Below, piece by piece: positions 52,295 through 61,234 of a stretch of DNA of 64,000 nt (positions are counted from its first letter, which is position 1; the number at the start of each line of letters is the position of its first letter). The stretch is taken from assembly GCA_964574875.1 (NCBI GenBank), contig CAZNOX010000001.1, positions 152,982-216,981 on the forward strand. The letters are read 5' to 3'. The position numbers and the translations under genes are program-made. This DNA comes from DSCS01 sp035391585 (GTDB lineage: Bacteria > Macinerneyibacteriota > Macinerneyibacteria > Macinerneyibacteriales > DSCS01). A model generated the notes under the pieces. It was not told the DNA's origin and made no database searches. It saw only the letters and a program-made list of their open reading frames with translations.

Positions 52295-53674
52295 TTACTT
52301 CCCTCCTATGTTGACTCTGCATTTGACAGCAGGACCACCCATCCCCACAGGAATAGCCTGTTTTTTCCCGCACATCCCGGCGCAGCTCCAGGACATCTCG
52401 TCGGAGACCATGCTCACTGTCCTGAGCATATCAAAAGCGACCCCGGAGATCGTGGTGTTCTTCAGGGCTTTTCCGAGTTTTCCGTTTATGATCTCGTACC
52501 CCATGACGACACCGAACATAAACTCGCTCGTGGTGTCCGCCTGTCCGTTACTGGCCCTGGCCAGATAATATCCATGGTCGATCGAGGCGATCATATCCCC
52601 GAGTCTGTCCTTTCCGGGAAGGATCGCTGTATTTCTCATACGGATAAGAGGCTCATCGCTATACTCCGATGCCCTGGCATTCCCTGTGGGTGCAAAACCG
52701 AAATGAAGAGCTGTCTCTTTATTAAAGAGATAACTCTTCAGAACTCCTTTTTCGATAATGGCGACATCTTCTCCTTCGGTTCCTTCATCGTCCACATAGA
52801 CAGGGACCGGACACGGCTTCCCCAGGGCTGTATGAGCAAAATCGGTGAGTGAGACAAGGGGGCTCGCCACCTCTTTATTCAGGTAGTCCCCCGCCACGGA
52901 CCCGCCCAGGACAATATCAGCTTCCGTGGTATGCCCGATGGCTTCATGGGCCAGGATCCCGGCAAGGTCGGCATCCATGATCACATCATGCTCTCCTGCT
53001 TCGGGATAGATCCCTTCGGATTTCGCTTTGAGTTTGACGTACAACTTATCAAGACGCTCGTAAAAGTCTTCGGCAATGCCGAAATGATCCTCGTATTGTC
53101 CAAACCCTCCGTAGACATCATAGAGATCCACAGGGCCGTCACCTTTATCCAAAGTCAGGGAAATCACGAGAAGGGCCCGCGGGATCATGGAATAGGCCCG
53201 GGATCCTTCAGACGTCAACAGGGCTTTCTCCATATCAAGATTGGCCATGGTGACGCTGCGGGCACTGATATCGGGATAGCTTTTTTTCAAATATCCGTCG
53301 ATCTCGCGCAAAAAACCTGTTATCTCTTTTGGAGCCGCCTTCCCCTGAATCGTGGAGAAATCGTGATATCCCCGGGCACTGCCGTAGGCCAGGGGCATGG
53401 CATTCCTGTTCTCCCTGCTGTCCAGAAACTGAGCATTGCGGGTTGCGGCGCGGATGACAGCCCTGACATCTTCATGAGCCGTCTCAGGGCTGGCGGAAAA
53501 TCCCCAGACTCCGCCTGCATAGACACGCGCAGAGATCCCGCTGATACGGTTGCGTGTATTGGCAACGATATCCCCGTTGAGGAGTGAGATCCTCAGATTG
53601 CTGTTTTTCTGATACCGAAGCTCGGTATATTCACTGAAATCGTCACGAAACCCATCAAGATATTCCAGGTTCAA
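52295..53674 (-). CDS. tldD: TldD-type zinc metalloprotease
   Basis: A 459-residue TldD homologue with the HEAIGH zinc motif (HExxxH) at about residue 247 and the C-terminal CAGMCGK cysteine pair often seen in the family. The start chosen is a TTG at 53674 placed five to seven bases after AAGGAGGG and 18 bases after the expected transcription start of a near-consensus promoter. An ATG at 53716 lies upstream of the -10 box and has its AGGGG only one base away, so it is less likely. The promoter lies inside the 3' end of the propeller 4 gene. Confidence 0.92.
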   Translation of the reverse strand: MNLEYLDGFRDDFSEYTELRYQKNSNLRISLLNGDIVANTRNRISGISARVYAGGVWGFSASPETAHEDVRAVIRAATRNAQFLDSRENRNAMPLAYGSARGYHDFSTIQGKAAPKEITGFLREIDGYLKKSYPDISARSVTMANLDMEKALLTSEGSRAYSMIPRALLVISLTLDKGDGPVDLYDVYGGFGQYEDHFGIAEDFYERLDKLYVKLKAKSEGIYPEAGEHDVIMDADLAGILAHEAIGHTTEADIVLGGSVAGDYLNKEVASPLVSLTDFAHTALGKPCPVPVYVDDEGTEGEDVAIIEKGVLKSYLFNKETALHFGFAPTGNARASEYSDEPLIRMRNTAILPGKDRLGDMIASIDHGYYLARASNGQADTTSEFMFGVVMGYEIINGKLGKALKNTTISGVAFDMLRTVSMVSDEMSWSCAGMCGKKQAIPVGMGGPAVKCRVNIGGK

Positions 53675-53698
53675 AATACCCTCCTTTTTTGCACTCTC

Positions 53699-53727
53699 AT
53701 TATAATCACCGGGCATTCCCCTGTAAA
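53699..53727 (-). promoter_or_regulatory. Internal sigma70 promoter for tldD-pmbA
   Basis: On the minus strand TTTACA (53727-53722), 17 bases, TATAAT (53704-53699). The -35 lies within the end of the propeller 4 coding region, whose stop is at 53706. Confidence 0.72.
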
Positions 53728-54878
53728 GCGGGAATCTCCTCAAGAGGTTCCAGGCCTGTGGTGTAGATATAATCGCTGGTCTCTTTCTCTTTTCCCGTCT
53801 CTTTATCGATCTCTGATGTCGCGACAAAGACAAAGCGGTCATCAAAGGGGTAGAGGCGGTAATCCTGGTGGGGCTCGAGAAACTCAGCATCCACTCTTGC
53901 AAGATGCTTCAATGTCCCGGTATCGAAAATATCGACAAATCCTTTTTTTAACCCGGGAATGGGCAGGCCGTAGTAGACCTTTTTCCCGTCCTCCCATTTC
54001 ACATCATTGATCCCGGCGACTCCACGCAGGACATAGAGCTTTCCCCCTTTGACACAGAGAGATGTGGCTGAAGCTCCCCCGTTGGCTTCAAATGAACCGT
54101 CGGGGAAACGGCAGATCTCCAGAGAGAGCAGGTCATTCAGGCCGTCGTCATTAAAGGCGGTTTTCACAAGATTCATCCCGGAATCATACTTTCTGATCTC
54201 ATAGGATCCTTTGAGCCCCAGCATAACGGCATAGACGTTTCCCGAAGGATCCACCGTATAACGGACGAGGTTTTCAAACATCTTCTGCACATCGAGTTCC
54301 GTCTCTGTACTGATGCGCGCAAGAGCATTGAACTGGGCGTCTGTCTTCACCACAGACCCCGGATAGGTCATCCCGATATAGTAGTTCTCTCCGAAGTGCG
54401 TCACCACACAATTTCCGAAGGAGAGGCTGTAGGAGGCGTCCTGGATGGGGACAGAATCTTCAAATCGTCCGTCATAAGCGAACATCTCCATGGAGTTTTT
54501 CTGACGGTCGATAAAAGTGATCACTTGTCCGTCCATTCCCATTCCCGGAATCCAGCTTCCCAGCTCTCCGGGCCCTTTCCCGGATGGAAGCGTAAAAGCT
54601 CCCGTCTGTTCGAGCTCTTTATTGAAAAGAACGACTTTTCGTGTTTGATCTTCAGGGTGCACGACCACGGCAAGCCGGTCCTTCCCGTCTGATTCGTGAA
54701 GATAAAAATCGATATTCCCTTCGTCCACGCGGACCGTCTTGATCAGGGGCAGACGTCCGTCGGGTTTAAGCGCGATCTTGTTATGGATCACTTTCTCTTC
54801 TTTTTCAGAAGAGCAGCTCATGAGTGCAGTGAGGAGAAGAAGAGGAAGAAGGGAAAGAGAAGAGATCTTTATCAGCAT
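53706..54878 (-). CDS. 6-bladed beta-propeller lipoprotein (propeller 4)
   Basis: A 390-residue lipoprotein (lipobox LMSC, Cys22) with SGKGPGEL at about 99-106 and a blade repeat NSMEMFAYDGRFEDS. Similar to propeller 2: both have EIRKYD strands, LYVLRG and a C-terminal FVDIFDTG/FVDVFDAE strand. The start at 54878 follows AAAGGAG. Its TGAAAC-N17-TGTC element has the same -10 side (TGTCCTATG) as propeller 3. It precedes tldD-pmbA, which have their own promoter. Confidence 0.85.
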   Translation of the reverse strand: MLIKISSLSLLPLLLLTALMSCSSEKEEKVIHNKIALKPDGRLPLIKTVRVDEGNIDFYLHESDGKDRLAVVVHPEDQTRKVVLFNKELEQTGAFTLPSGKGPGELGSWIPGMGMDGQVITFIDRQKNSMEMFAYDGRFEDSVPIQDASYSLSFGNCVVTHFGENYYIGMTYPGSVVKTDAQFNALARISTETELDVQKMFENLVRYTVDPSGNVYAVMLGLKGSYEIRKYDSGMNLVKTAFNDDGLNDLLSLEICRFPDGSFEANGGASATSLCVKGGKLYVLRGVAGINDVKWEDGKKVYYGLPIPGLKKGFVDIFDTGTLKHLARVDAEFLEPHQDYRLYPFDDRFVFVATSEIDKETGKEKETSDYIYTTGLEPLEEIPALQGNAR

Positions 54879-54927
54879 AGACAAGCTCCTTTCGTATCAG
54901 GTTTTTTTTCGTAATCCGTTATCATAG

Positions 54928-54953
54928 GACAACGTGAACGCAGGAGTTGTTTC
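54928..54953 (-). promoter_or_regulatory. ECF-sigma-like promoter element, propeller 4
   Basis: On the minus strand CTGAAAC (GAAAC at 54953-54949), 17 bases, TGTCCTATG (TGTC at 54931-54928). Confidence 0.55.
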
Positions 54954-54972
54954 AGGAAGTGATTCGTCTCAG

Positions 54973-55902
54973 TTATTTGGCATACATGGTCAAAAAGCGC
55001 ATGACATCCTGGACAAAATCATACTTTTTTTCAGCAAAGGGATAATGCCCGGCGTCATTGTAGATGATAAAGATCGAATTGGGAATCAGGTCGTGAAGAG
55101 CCATGGGGCTGGCTTCTCCCACAGGATCCTTCTCTCCGTGGATGATCAGGACAGGAGAATGGAGTGACTCCAGGCGAGGTGTGATGTCATACGACGCCAG
55201 AAAGGGATGCAACGCCGACATCACGGAAAACATCTTATGAATACGGTCTCTGTCCAGTCCTAAATCGATCTCCTGAGCTTTATTCCCGTCACCCATGGAC
55301 ATTTTAAAAAAACAGGTCAGGACATAGGAGACGGCCTGCGGATCCTCTTTTTCAAACTCCCCGCTCTTCATGATCTCTTTAAACCGGGCCTGCTCTTCGA
55401 ATGAAAGACGGGAAAAATCATTGTGGGCAGGAAGGAGAGAGGATTTCGTGGGAGCAGCACTCACAAGAACGAGAGCTCCGCAATGATCAGGATAGCGTTT
55501 GGCATACTCCAGGGCGAGGAGAGCCCCGAATGAATGCCCCAGAAGATTGATACGCTCCAGCTTCAGTTCTTTCCTGACAATGTCAATATCATCGACGAGA
55601 GCATCAAAAGTGATTTCTGAAGTCTCTCCCCCCTTTGATGCTCCGCACCCGCGCTGGTCGAAAAAGATGAGTTTGAATTTTTGAGTTAAAAAAGAGAGGT
55701 AAGGCTCCAGATAGTGGAATCCGAATCCCGGCCCTCCATGAAGGACCACAACAGGAAGCCCTTTTCCCGCTTCTTGATAAAAGAGAGAGGCCTCTCCGTT
55801 TTCGATGTATCCTTCTTTAGGCTGTGTGGATAGACAGGAAATAAAAAGGAACAGGGCCGCCATTCCGGCAATCAAAACAATAAGAACCCACAGCTTCTTC
55901 AT
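54973..55902 (-). CDS. Alpha/beta hydrolase lipoprotein, proline iminopeptidase-like
   Basis: A 309-residue protein with a hydrophobic N-terminus ending in lipobox FISC (Cys23). The oxyanion motif is HGGPG (55-59), the nucleophile Ser124 is in GHSFG, and the acid and His are in HGEKDPVG and AGHYPF. The HGGPG plus DQRGCGAS combination is typical of proline iminopeptidases and related hydrolases (S33). It probably acts in the periplasm, tethered to a membrane. The start at 55902 follows AGGAGG. A sigma70-type promoter overlaps the end of the upstream terminator region. Confidence 0.88.
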   Translation of the reverse strand: MKKLWVLIVLIAGMAALFLFISCLSTQPKEGYIENGEASLFYQEAGKGLPVVVLHGGPGFGFHYLEPYLSFLTQKFKLIFFDQRGCGASKGGETSEITFDALVDDIDIVRKELKLERINLLGHSFGALLALEYAKRYPDHCGALVLVSAAPTKSSLLPAHNDFSRLSFEEQARFKEIMKSGEFEKEDPQAVSYVLTCFFKMSMGDGNKAQEIDLGLDRDRIHKMFSVMSALHPFLASYDITPRLESLHSPVLIIHGEKDPVGEASPMALHDLIPNSIFIIYNDAGHYPFAEKKYDFVQDVMRFLTMYAK

Positions 55903-55926
55903 CGATCCTCCTGTCATGCTCTTTAG

Positions 55927-55954
55927 AATATACAGAAGCCGTGATAATTATCAA
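55927..55954 (-). promoter_or_regulatory. Sigma70-type promoter of the alpha/beta hydrolase gene
   Basis: On the minus strand TTGATA (55954-55949), 16 bases, TATATT (55932-55927). Confidence 0.55.
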
Positions 55955-55957
55955 GAC

Positions 55958-55989
55958 AAAAAAAGGGAGAGAGTGGAACCCTCTCTCCC
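55958..55989 (-). terminator. Intrinsic terminator of the Lys/Glu/Gln-rich protein gene
   Basis: A perfect 9-bp stem GGGAGAGAG / CTCTCTCCC (55965-55989, seven-base loop) followed on the minus strand by T7 (55964-55958). Confidence 0.9.
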
Positions 55990-56013
55990 CCCACCGGTAA
56001 TAATAAGGCCTGT

Positions 56014-56586
56014 TTACTCTTCGTTGTCTTTCTTCTGCTCTTTCAGCATCTCTTTCTTCTGTTCCTCGAGTTTCAACTGTTCCTGAAGCTTTTTCTGCTC
56101 CTGGAGCTTCTTCTGCTCCTTCAGCTGAGCTTCATCAGAGACACCGTCCTTCTTCTGCTCTTTTGCCTGGATCTGTTTGGCCTCTTCCGACACACCCGGG
56201 TCGTTATTCTGGTTCAGGGCTTTATTGGCTTCCATGTTTTTAAGCTGTGTCTCCTCGCCCTTATTCTGATTGGCTTCCTTATTCAGCTCTTTTTCCTTCT
56301 CCCCTTCTCCGGACTGGTCTTTTGTCTGGACAGCCTCTCCGTTGACCTCTTTTTCCTGTTCCTTGTTTTGAGTCTCTCCGTTGTTTTTATTCGCATTGAT
56401 CTCTTTTTCTTTTTCCAGAAGTTCTTTCTGCTCCTGGATCATGGTCTTCACCTTTTTCTTCTCAACAGTCCCTTTTCCGCTTCCGGCTGCCCCTGTGGTC
56501 CCCTGAGCTCCTGCAGGGCCTCCTTTGGCCAGGATCAGCCCGAAACCGGCCATGACACATAAAAGTAACAGAACAGATCTTTTCAT
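56014..56586 (-). CDS. Exported Lys/Glu/Gln/Asn-rich low-complexity protein
   Basis: A 190-residue protein with a signal peptide (about 1-20), a short Gly/Ala segment (GGPAGAQGTTGAAGSGKG) and then about 150 residues almost entirely of K, E, Q, N and L, with near-repeats such as EQKKLQEQKKLQEQ near the C-terminus. It is predicted to form a long coiled coil or remain disordered. No family recognised; a periplasmic spacer or wall-associated protein is possible. The start follows AAAGGAGG, and a clear terminator follows. Confidence 0.75.
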   Translation of the reverse strand: MKRSVLLLLCVMAGFGLILAKGGPAGAQGTTGAAGSGKGTVEKKKVKTMIQEQKELLEKEKEINANKNNGETQNKEQEKEVNGEAVQTKDQSGEGEKEKELNKEANQNKGEETQLKNMEANKALNQNNDPGVSEEAKQIQAKEQKKDGVSDEAQLKEQKKLQEQKKLQEQLKLEEQKKEMLKEQKKDNEE

Positions 56587-56610
56587 AATGATCCCTCCTT
56601 TACTTTTAAA

Positions 56611-56634
56611 TACGCTGCCGGCCCCCTACAGGTT
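56611..56634 (-). promoter_or_regulatory. Possible ECF-type element before the Lys/Glu-rich gene
   Basis: On the minus strand AAC (56634-56632), 17 bases, CGTA (56614-56611), in the short gap after the M16C gene. This is a weak example. Confidence 0.28.
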
Positions 56635-56638
56635 ACAT

Positions 56639-59600
56639 TCAGTTCACTGTGATGACTTTCGTCAGGGCTTCTCCCCCGACGTCTTTGACCTGTTTTTCAT
56701 TTCCGTAGACGCTGTATATCCCCTGCTGGATCATCTTCCGGAAAAGAGGGGCATAGGAGCGGATCTTTTCCGGCGTCGTAGAGAGGACTTCTCGTCTTAT
56801 CCTGTTGATCTCCTGTAGGTCTCCGCCTGTGAGGACCTTTTTAAAATAGTATCGGCCGCGGCTGAGAGGAGCATTGGAGAGATCCAGGTTCGCTATGGTC
56901 CCGATGAGGTAGAGTTCCATCTCTTTTTCTGAAGGTTCAAACCCGTCGAGAAAGTCAACGGCCTTCTCAAAGACCTGGAGAGTCTCCCTGATATGAGGAT
57001 CCCTGAAGGAATACATGAGCATGGTCCTGTCGGGAAAGACTGACATCCCGCCTCCGTATGCTCCGCCCCGGACGCGCAGGGCCTGCCAGAGATAGACATT
57101 CCTCACAATGTTCGATGCAGCCAGAAGTGAACCGCTGTAGAGGATACCTTCTTTATCCAGATCGGCCACCTGGGCCACGAAATTGACACGTGACGGCGAA
57201 GCGAAGCCCTCCCGAAGAGTGATCTCAGCCATTCGGGGAGAACGTGGCGGTTCTGTGGCTCCTGGCCTGAAAAGAGGAAGTCCGGAGAGGATCTTTTCTG
57301 TTGCTGCCATCCCCTCCCCCATGAGGTCCGTATCGGTGACCAGGCCCGCTGTCACCCTGTTTCCGGCAAAGATGTATTCATATGTTTTTTTCAGCTCTTT
57401 TCGGACAGCAGAAGGGTCTTTTTGAAAATCACGGTTCACCCTGTTGATAAAGAGGCTGTAGTCATATCCTGAGGTGATCTCATCAAAGACAAAGGGCCCG
57501 CCCATGGCGCTGTTTGCACGGGAGATGGCGATGTCAAGGCCATCATTGATCATCTTTCTTTCCATGCGGGCTTTTTCGTTGGCCAGAAGAGTCGCCAGGC
57601 GCTGCTCTGCATTGAAATCCGTTCTCTTCAGAATGAGCTTCAGAAGTCTCACAGCCTCATCAGCTTCTCTTGACAAGGCCCGCAGAGAGACCACGGCGTA
57701 AACCTTCCAGCGGTGGGTGTCCTGCTCATCTGTCATGCGCGAGATGTCAAAGGAAAGCCCGCCGAGATGGCTGTTGACTTCCATGGAAAGCTTTTCATCA
57801 TCATAAGGGCCTGCCCCGAGCTGTCCCAGGAAACGGGACAGAAGCACAGCCTTCTGGAGCTCCTCTTGATCCAGGTCAGAGATATCAAAATAAAGGTCCC
57901 AATAAAAGATCCCGTTGGTATTGTCAGTATAGATCATGACGGGACGCCCGGAAAGATGGCGGACTTCCCCCACGGGAACGGTGATATCCGGTTCGATATC
58001 GGCAAGATCCAGGAGAGGGACGGTGGCCAGGGCTTCAGGGGTGTCAGGAGTTTCCTGATACTCCTTGAGTTCCCTGTTCATGGCGATGATCCGTGACAGG
58101 TCAGCTTCGGAGAGAGATTCTCTGATCCTCTCCAGTTTTTCCTTTTCCTCTTGTCGAAGACGTTCTGTCATCCCGGGGTCGGGAATCATGGTGATGGAAG
58201 CGGCATGCTGATTATTGACAAATTGATTGTTCAGGATCCTCTTCCATATCACCCGGTCTTTTCTGAGATGAGCCAGCTTCTCTTCAAAAGCAAGCCCCTC
58301 CAGCGGATCCCCGAAGGTGATCCAGGATGCAGTCGCCTGAAACATCAGGGAAAGCCCCCTGGGGAAACGTCCTGAAGCGGGTTCCCGGAGACGAAACTCC
58401 AGCTTGTTGAGAAGAGATTCCAGAAGTGAGGGATCCAGCCCTTTTTCTGCGAGATCGCTGAGCACACGGGTGACAGTCTCTGTAAACTCTGTCTGCCGTT
58501 CTCTGTCCCCCCCCGCAGCGACAAAACTCATGACCGGAGGGGTCGTCCGGGAGAGCCATCCGTAGACCAGGGTTCCGAAACCCTTCTCTTCCAAGGCCTT
58601 TTTCAGCGGAGAGGCGGGACTTCCCATGAGATACTCTTCCAGGACTCCCAGCGCCATCACCTCTTCAGGAGTGGTGATGGCGTTCAGGACAAAGTGAACA
58701 GAGAGATAATCGCGAGGTTCGGAACCGCCCTTTCCTGCAGGATAAGGAAAGGTGACGCTTTTTCTTTCTTGAAACGGTTTCTGTCCTTCCTGCCCTGCGC
58801 CTGCAGGCCTTTTTTCAAATGCGGATAGATATTCTCTGTCGATAAAGGCCAGCTCTTCGGCTGTATCAAGATTCCCATAGAGGTAGATATAGGCATTAGA
58901 CGGGTGGTAATAGGCCGAGTGAAAGGCGACAAATTCGTCCTGGGTGAGATCAGGGATGAACCGGGGATCTCCTCCTGAATTTCTGGCATAGACCGTATCA
59001 GGAAGGAGGGTCTCATCGATGGCGTAGTTCAATGCCCTGTCCGGAGAAGACATGGCTCCCTTCATCTCATTGAAGACGATTCCGTTGTAGTGCAGGGTCT
59101 GTGTCTCGGGATCATATTCATACCGCCATCCCTCCTGTCTGAGGATCCTCTCGTCGTTGAGAAGAGCAGGATGAAAGACTCCGTCCAGATAGACACTCAT
59201 CAGGTTGTAAAAATCTTTCTTGTTTTGACTTGCAATGGGATACATGGTCCGGTCAGCTCCGGTCATGGCGTTGAGAAAGGTCCTCAGAGACCCTTTCCTC
59301 ATGATATCGAAGGGGCTTTTGACAGGGAATCGTTCCGAACCGCAGAGGACAGAGTGTTCCATAATATGAGCCACCCCTGTATCGTCTTGCGGAAGAGTCC
59401 GAAAAGTGATACTGAAGACATTATTGGAATCATCGTTTTCCAGCTTGATGAGACGGGCACCGCTCTTGATATGCTCAAAAACAAGGGCCGTCACTTTTAT
59501 TTCGGACAGGGTCTCTTTCCGGAGAAGCCGGAATCCTGAGTAGGTTTTTCCCGGGGTCATCCCCGTCTTCATCGGAGTCTCCCCTCCGAAGACAACAGAA

Positions 59601-59650
59601 AAGAGACAGACCAGGATAACGCCCATTCCGGAAAACTTTTTTATTCTCAT
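56639..59650 (-). CDS. M16C-type metallopeptidase (presequence protease/insulinase-like)
   Basis: 1003 residues with a signal peptide (about 1-22). The inverted zinc motif is H95-I-M-E98-H99 within VAHIMEHSVLCGS, and the surroundings (SERFPVKSPFD, LRTFLNAMTGADRTMYP) are typical of presequence protease/PreP-like enzymes. The two-half pitrilysin chamber is of normal length. These enzymes digest short unstructured peptides; here it is probably periplasmic. It is the third M16 gene in a row but is separated from the others by a terminator and an ECF-like promoter, so it is a separate transcription unit. Confidence 0.92.
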   Translation of the reverse strand: MRIKKFSGMGVILVCLFSVVFGGETPMKTGMTPGKTYSGFRLLRKETLSEIKVTALVFEHIKSGARLIKLENDDSNNVFSITFRTLPQDDTGVAHIMEHSVLCGSERFPVKSPFDIMRKGSLRTFLNAMTGADRTMYPIASQNKKDFYNLMSVYLDGVFHPALLNDERILRQEGWRYEYDPETQTLHYNGIVFNEMKGAMSSPDRALNYAIDETLLPDTVYARNSGGDPRFIPDLTQDEFVAFHSAYYHPSNAYIYLYGNLDTAEELAFIDREYLSAFEKRPAGAGQEGQKPFQERKSVTFPYPAGKGGSEPRDYLSVHFVLNAITTPEEVMALGVLEEYLMGSPASPLKKALEEKGFGTLVYGWLSRTTPPVMSFVAAGGDRERQTEFTETVTRVLSDLAEKGLDPSLLESLLNKLEFRLREPASGRFPRGLSLMFQATASWITFGDPLEGLAFEEKLAHLRKDRVIWKRILNNQFVNNQHAASITMIPDPGMTERLRQEEKEKLERIRESLSEADLSRIIAMNRELKEYQETPDTPEALATVPLLDLADIEPDITVPVGEVRHLSGRPVMIYTDNTNGIFYWDLYFDISDLDQEELQKAVLLSRFLGQLGAGPYDDEKLSMEVNSHLGGLSFDISRMTDEQDTHRWKVYAVVSLRALSREADEAVRLLKLILKRTDFNAEQRLATLLANEKARMERKMINDGLDIAISRANSAMGGPFVFDEITSGYDYSLFINRVNRDFQKDPSAVRKELKKTYEYIFAGNRVTAGLVTDTDLMGEGMAATEKILSGLPLFRPGATEPPRSPRMAEITLREGFASPSRVNFVAQVADLDKEGILYSGSLLAASNIVRNVYLWQALRVRGGAYGGGMSVFPDRTMLMYSFRDPHIRETLQVFEKAVDFLDGFEPSEKEMELYLIGTIANLDLSNAPLSRGRYYFKKVLTGGDLQEINRIRREVLSTTPEKIRSYAPLFRKMIQQGIYSVYGNEKQVKDVGGEALTKVITVN

Positions 59651-59675
59651 GATGCGACCTCCATTTTTATTCTTA

Positions 59676-59700
59676 TACGGATTACGAAAGATTTTGTTTC
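59676..59700 (-). promoter_or_regulatory. ECF-sigma-like promoter element, M16C gene
   Basis: On the minus strand GAAAC (59700-59696), 16 bases, CGTA (59679-59676): the spacing and hexamers known for sigmaW-type ECF factors. Confidence 0.55.
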
Positions 59701-59742
59701 GTTTTCAGGAATATTTTATCGGACTTTTTCAGGAAAATAAAG

Positions 59743-59770
59743 AAAAAAAAAGCGGCCCCGAAGAGCCGCT
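59743..59770 (-). terminator. Intrinsic terminator after the M16 pair
   Basis: A stem AGCGGC / GCCGCT around an eight-base loop (59751-59770), followed on the minus strand by a run of T (59750-59743). Confidence 0.88.
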
Positions 59771-59776
59771 TTTCAC

Positions 59777-61222
59777 TTACATCTCGATGACTTCCACCGG
59801 GATCCCCGCTTTCTCGAATTGGGGGACGATCTTCTCTTTCTGGCCGAGAATAACGGTGATAAAACGGTCGGGGTCCAGATTCTTTTCAAAGACACGCTGG
59901 GCCATCTCTGCTGACATGTTGTTGTAACGTTTGATATTCTCGTTGACACGGTCGGCGCTTTCACCCCAGATCTCCACACTGAGGACCACAGACTCGATGA
60001 CATTGATCTTTTCCACATAGAATTTCGGCATGAGAGCATTGAAGAAATTCACCGTCTTGAACAGTTCGTCTTTGGTGATGGGCTGTGCCCTGTCAAGGAT
60101 CTTGTCCATCTCTCCGATGATCGTCTCATAGGTATCAAGAGCGCTCTCGGGTTTCACTTCTGTGGTGACGACATATTCTCCGCCCAGCTTATTGGCATTA
60201 TAAGTGGAGCGGGCATCATAAGCATACCCTTTCTTCACACGCAGGGTGTCCATAAGGCGGCATTCAAAGGCTCCGCTCCCATAGACCATATTGGCGATTC
60301 TGAACTCCATATCCTCGGGATAATCATGGGTAAAGAGGTCGAATCCCATTTTAAACTTGGCCTGTGTGGCATCCGGTTTATTGATGATGTAGATCTTTCC
60401 GTATTCGTCTTTAGGAGCAATACTCTTCTGATGGGGAAGCGTCACCGGAGCTTTTTCCCACTTTCCGAACGCTTTCTCGATCTCCCGCTTCATCTCTTTG
60501 GCGGAAAAATCGCCTGAAAAGGCGATGATGGTCATATTGGGGGCCACAGACTCCCTGTAATAGTCCATGAGACGGGCCGGTGTATAATTCTGGGCGGCTG
60601 CTGTGATGAGATCGATATCAGTGTCATAACTGTAGGGATGATCTCCGTAAAGATGACGGTAGAAGATCATGTCCACAAGGGCGGGATCCTGTGTCCGGGA
60701 CATGCTCAGACCCTGATAAAGTTCCATGAGTTTACGCTGATAATAGGGCGCATCGAACTTGGGGTTCATGAGGATATCCGCCATAAGGTCCAGCAGGTGT
60801 CCTTTATCCTGGACCAGGGCATTTCCACCCAGGGTCAGGTAATCCCTCTTGACACCCATGAAGAAAGAGAGTCCATAGAGCTCCTTGTACTGGTCAAGAG
60901 TTTCTTCTGTCCTGTTCTGAGTTCCTGTGGTCATCATATCAGTGAGAAAAGCACTGATCCCGGCGATATCTTTCGTCTCGTGGGCTCGCCCCCCTTTGAT
61001 GAAGCCGGTGGCTTCGATGATCGGCAGAGAGTGGTCCTCCACAAGATAGATGATCAGCCCGTTATCCATGACAAAGCGTTCATAGGCCGGGATCTTGATC
61101 TCAGGGACCTTATTGACACTCTGAGCCAGGTCTTCAAACAGCTTGGGAGAAAATTCCACCCCGGCCATGACTGATGGAATAAAGAACGCCAGGGTTAAAC
61201 TCAGTATCATTAATCGTTTCAT
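59777..61222 (-). CDS. M16-family protein without the zinc motif (non-catalytic subunit)
   Basis: A 481-residue protein with a signal peptide (cleavage after SVMA, about residue 20) and two M16 half-domains. Where the neighbouring enzyme has HMLEH, this protein has A91-F-L-T-D95, so it lacks the zinc ligands and base. Such dead subunits pair with an active M16B partner to form a heterodimer. The active partner is encoded 12 bases upstream in the same operon. Its C-terminal half keeps the glycine-rich region and VYGSGAFECRLMDTLR. Confidence 0.9.
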   Translation of the reverse strand: MKRLMILSLTLAFFIPSVMAGVEFSPKLFEDLAQSVNKVPEIKIPAYERFVMDNGLIIYLVEDHSLPIIEATGFIKGGRAHETKDIAGISAFLTDMMTTGTQNRTEETLDQYKELYGLSFFMGVKRDYLTLGGNALVQDKGHLLDLMADILMNPKFDAPYYQRKLMELYQGLSMSRTQDPALVDMIFYRHLYGDHPYSYDTDIDLITAAAQNYTPARLMDYYRESVAPNMTIIAFSGDFSAKEMKREIEKAFGKWEKAPVTLPHQKSIAPKDEYGKIYIINKPDATQAKFKMGFDLFTHDYPEDMEFRIANMVYGSGAFECRLMDTLRVKKGYAYDARSTYNANKLGGEYVVTTEVKPESALDTYETIIGEMDKILDRAQPITKDELFKTVNFFNALMPKFYVEKINVIESVVLSVEIWGESADRVNENIKRYNNMSAEMAQRVFEKNLDPDRFITVILGQKEKIVPQFEKAGIPVEVIEM

Positions 61223-61234
61223 GGATATCCTCCG

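Noticed and set aside
50989..53674. A RiPP/microcin-like cluster around tldD-pmbA with the 45-residue peptide as precursor
   Set aside because: The peptide is a membrane helix with a basic tail and no core-peptide features, and no modification enzymes are nearby; tldD-pmbA are common housekeeping genes.
53675..53902. Longer N-terminus for TldD starting at 53902 or 53716
   Set aside because: It would lie mostly within the propeller 4 gene in another frame, is basic and unlike TldD, and precedes the predicted promoter.
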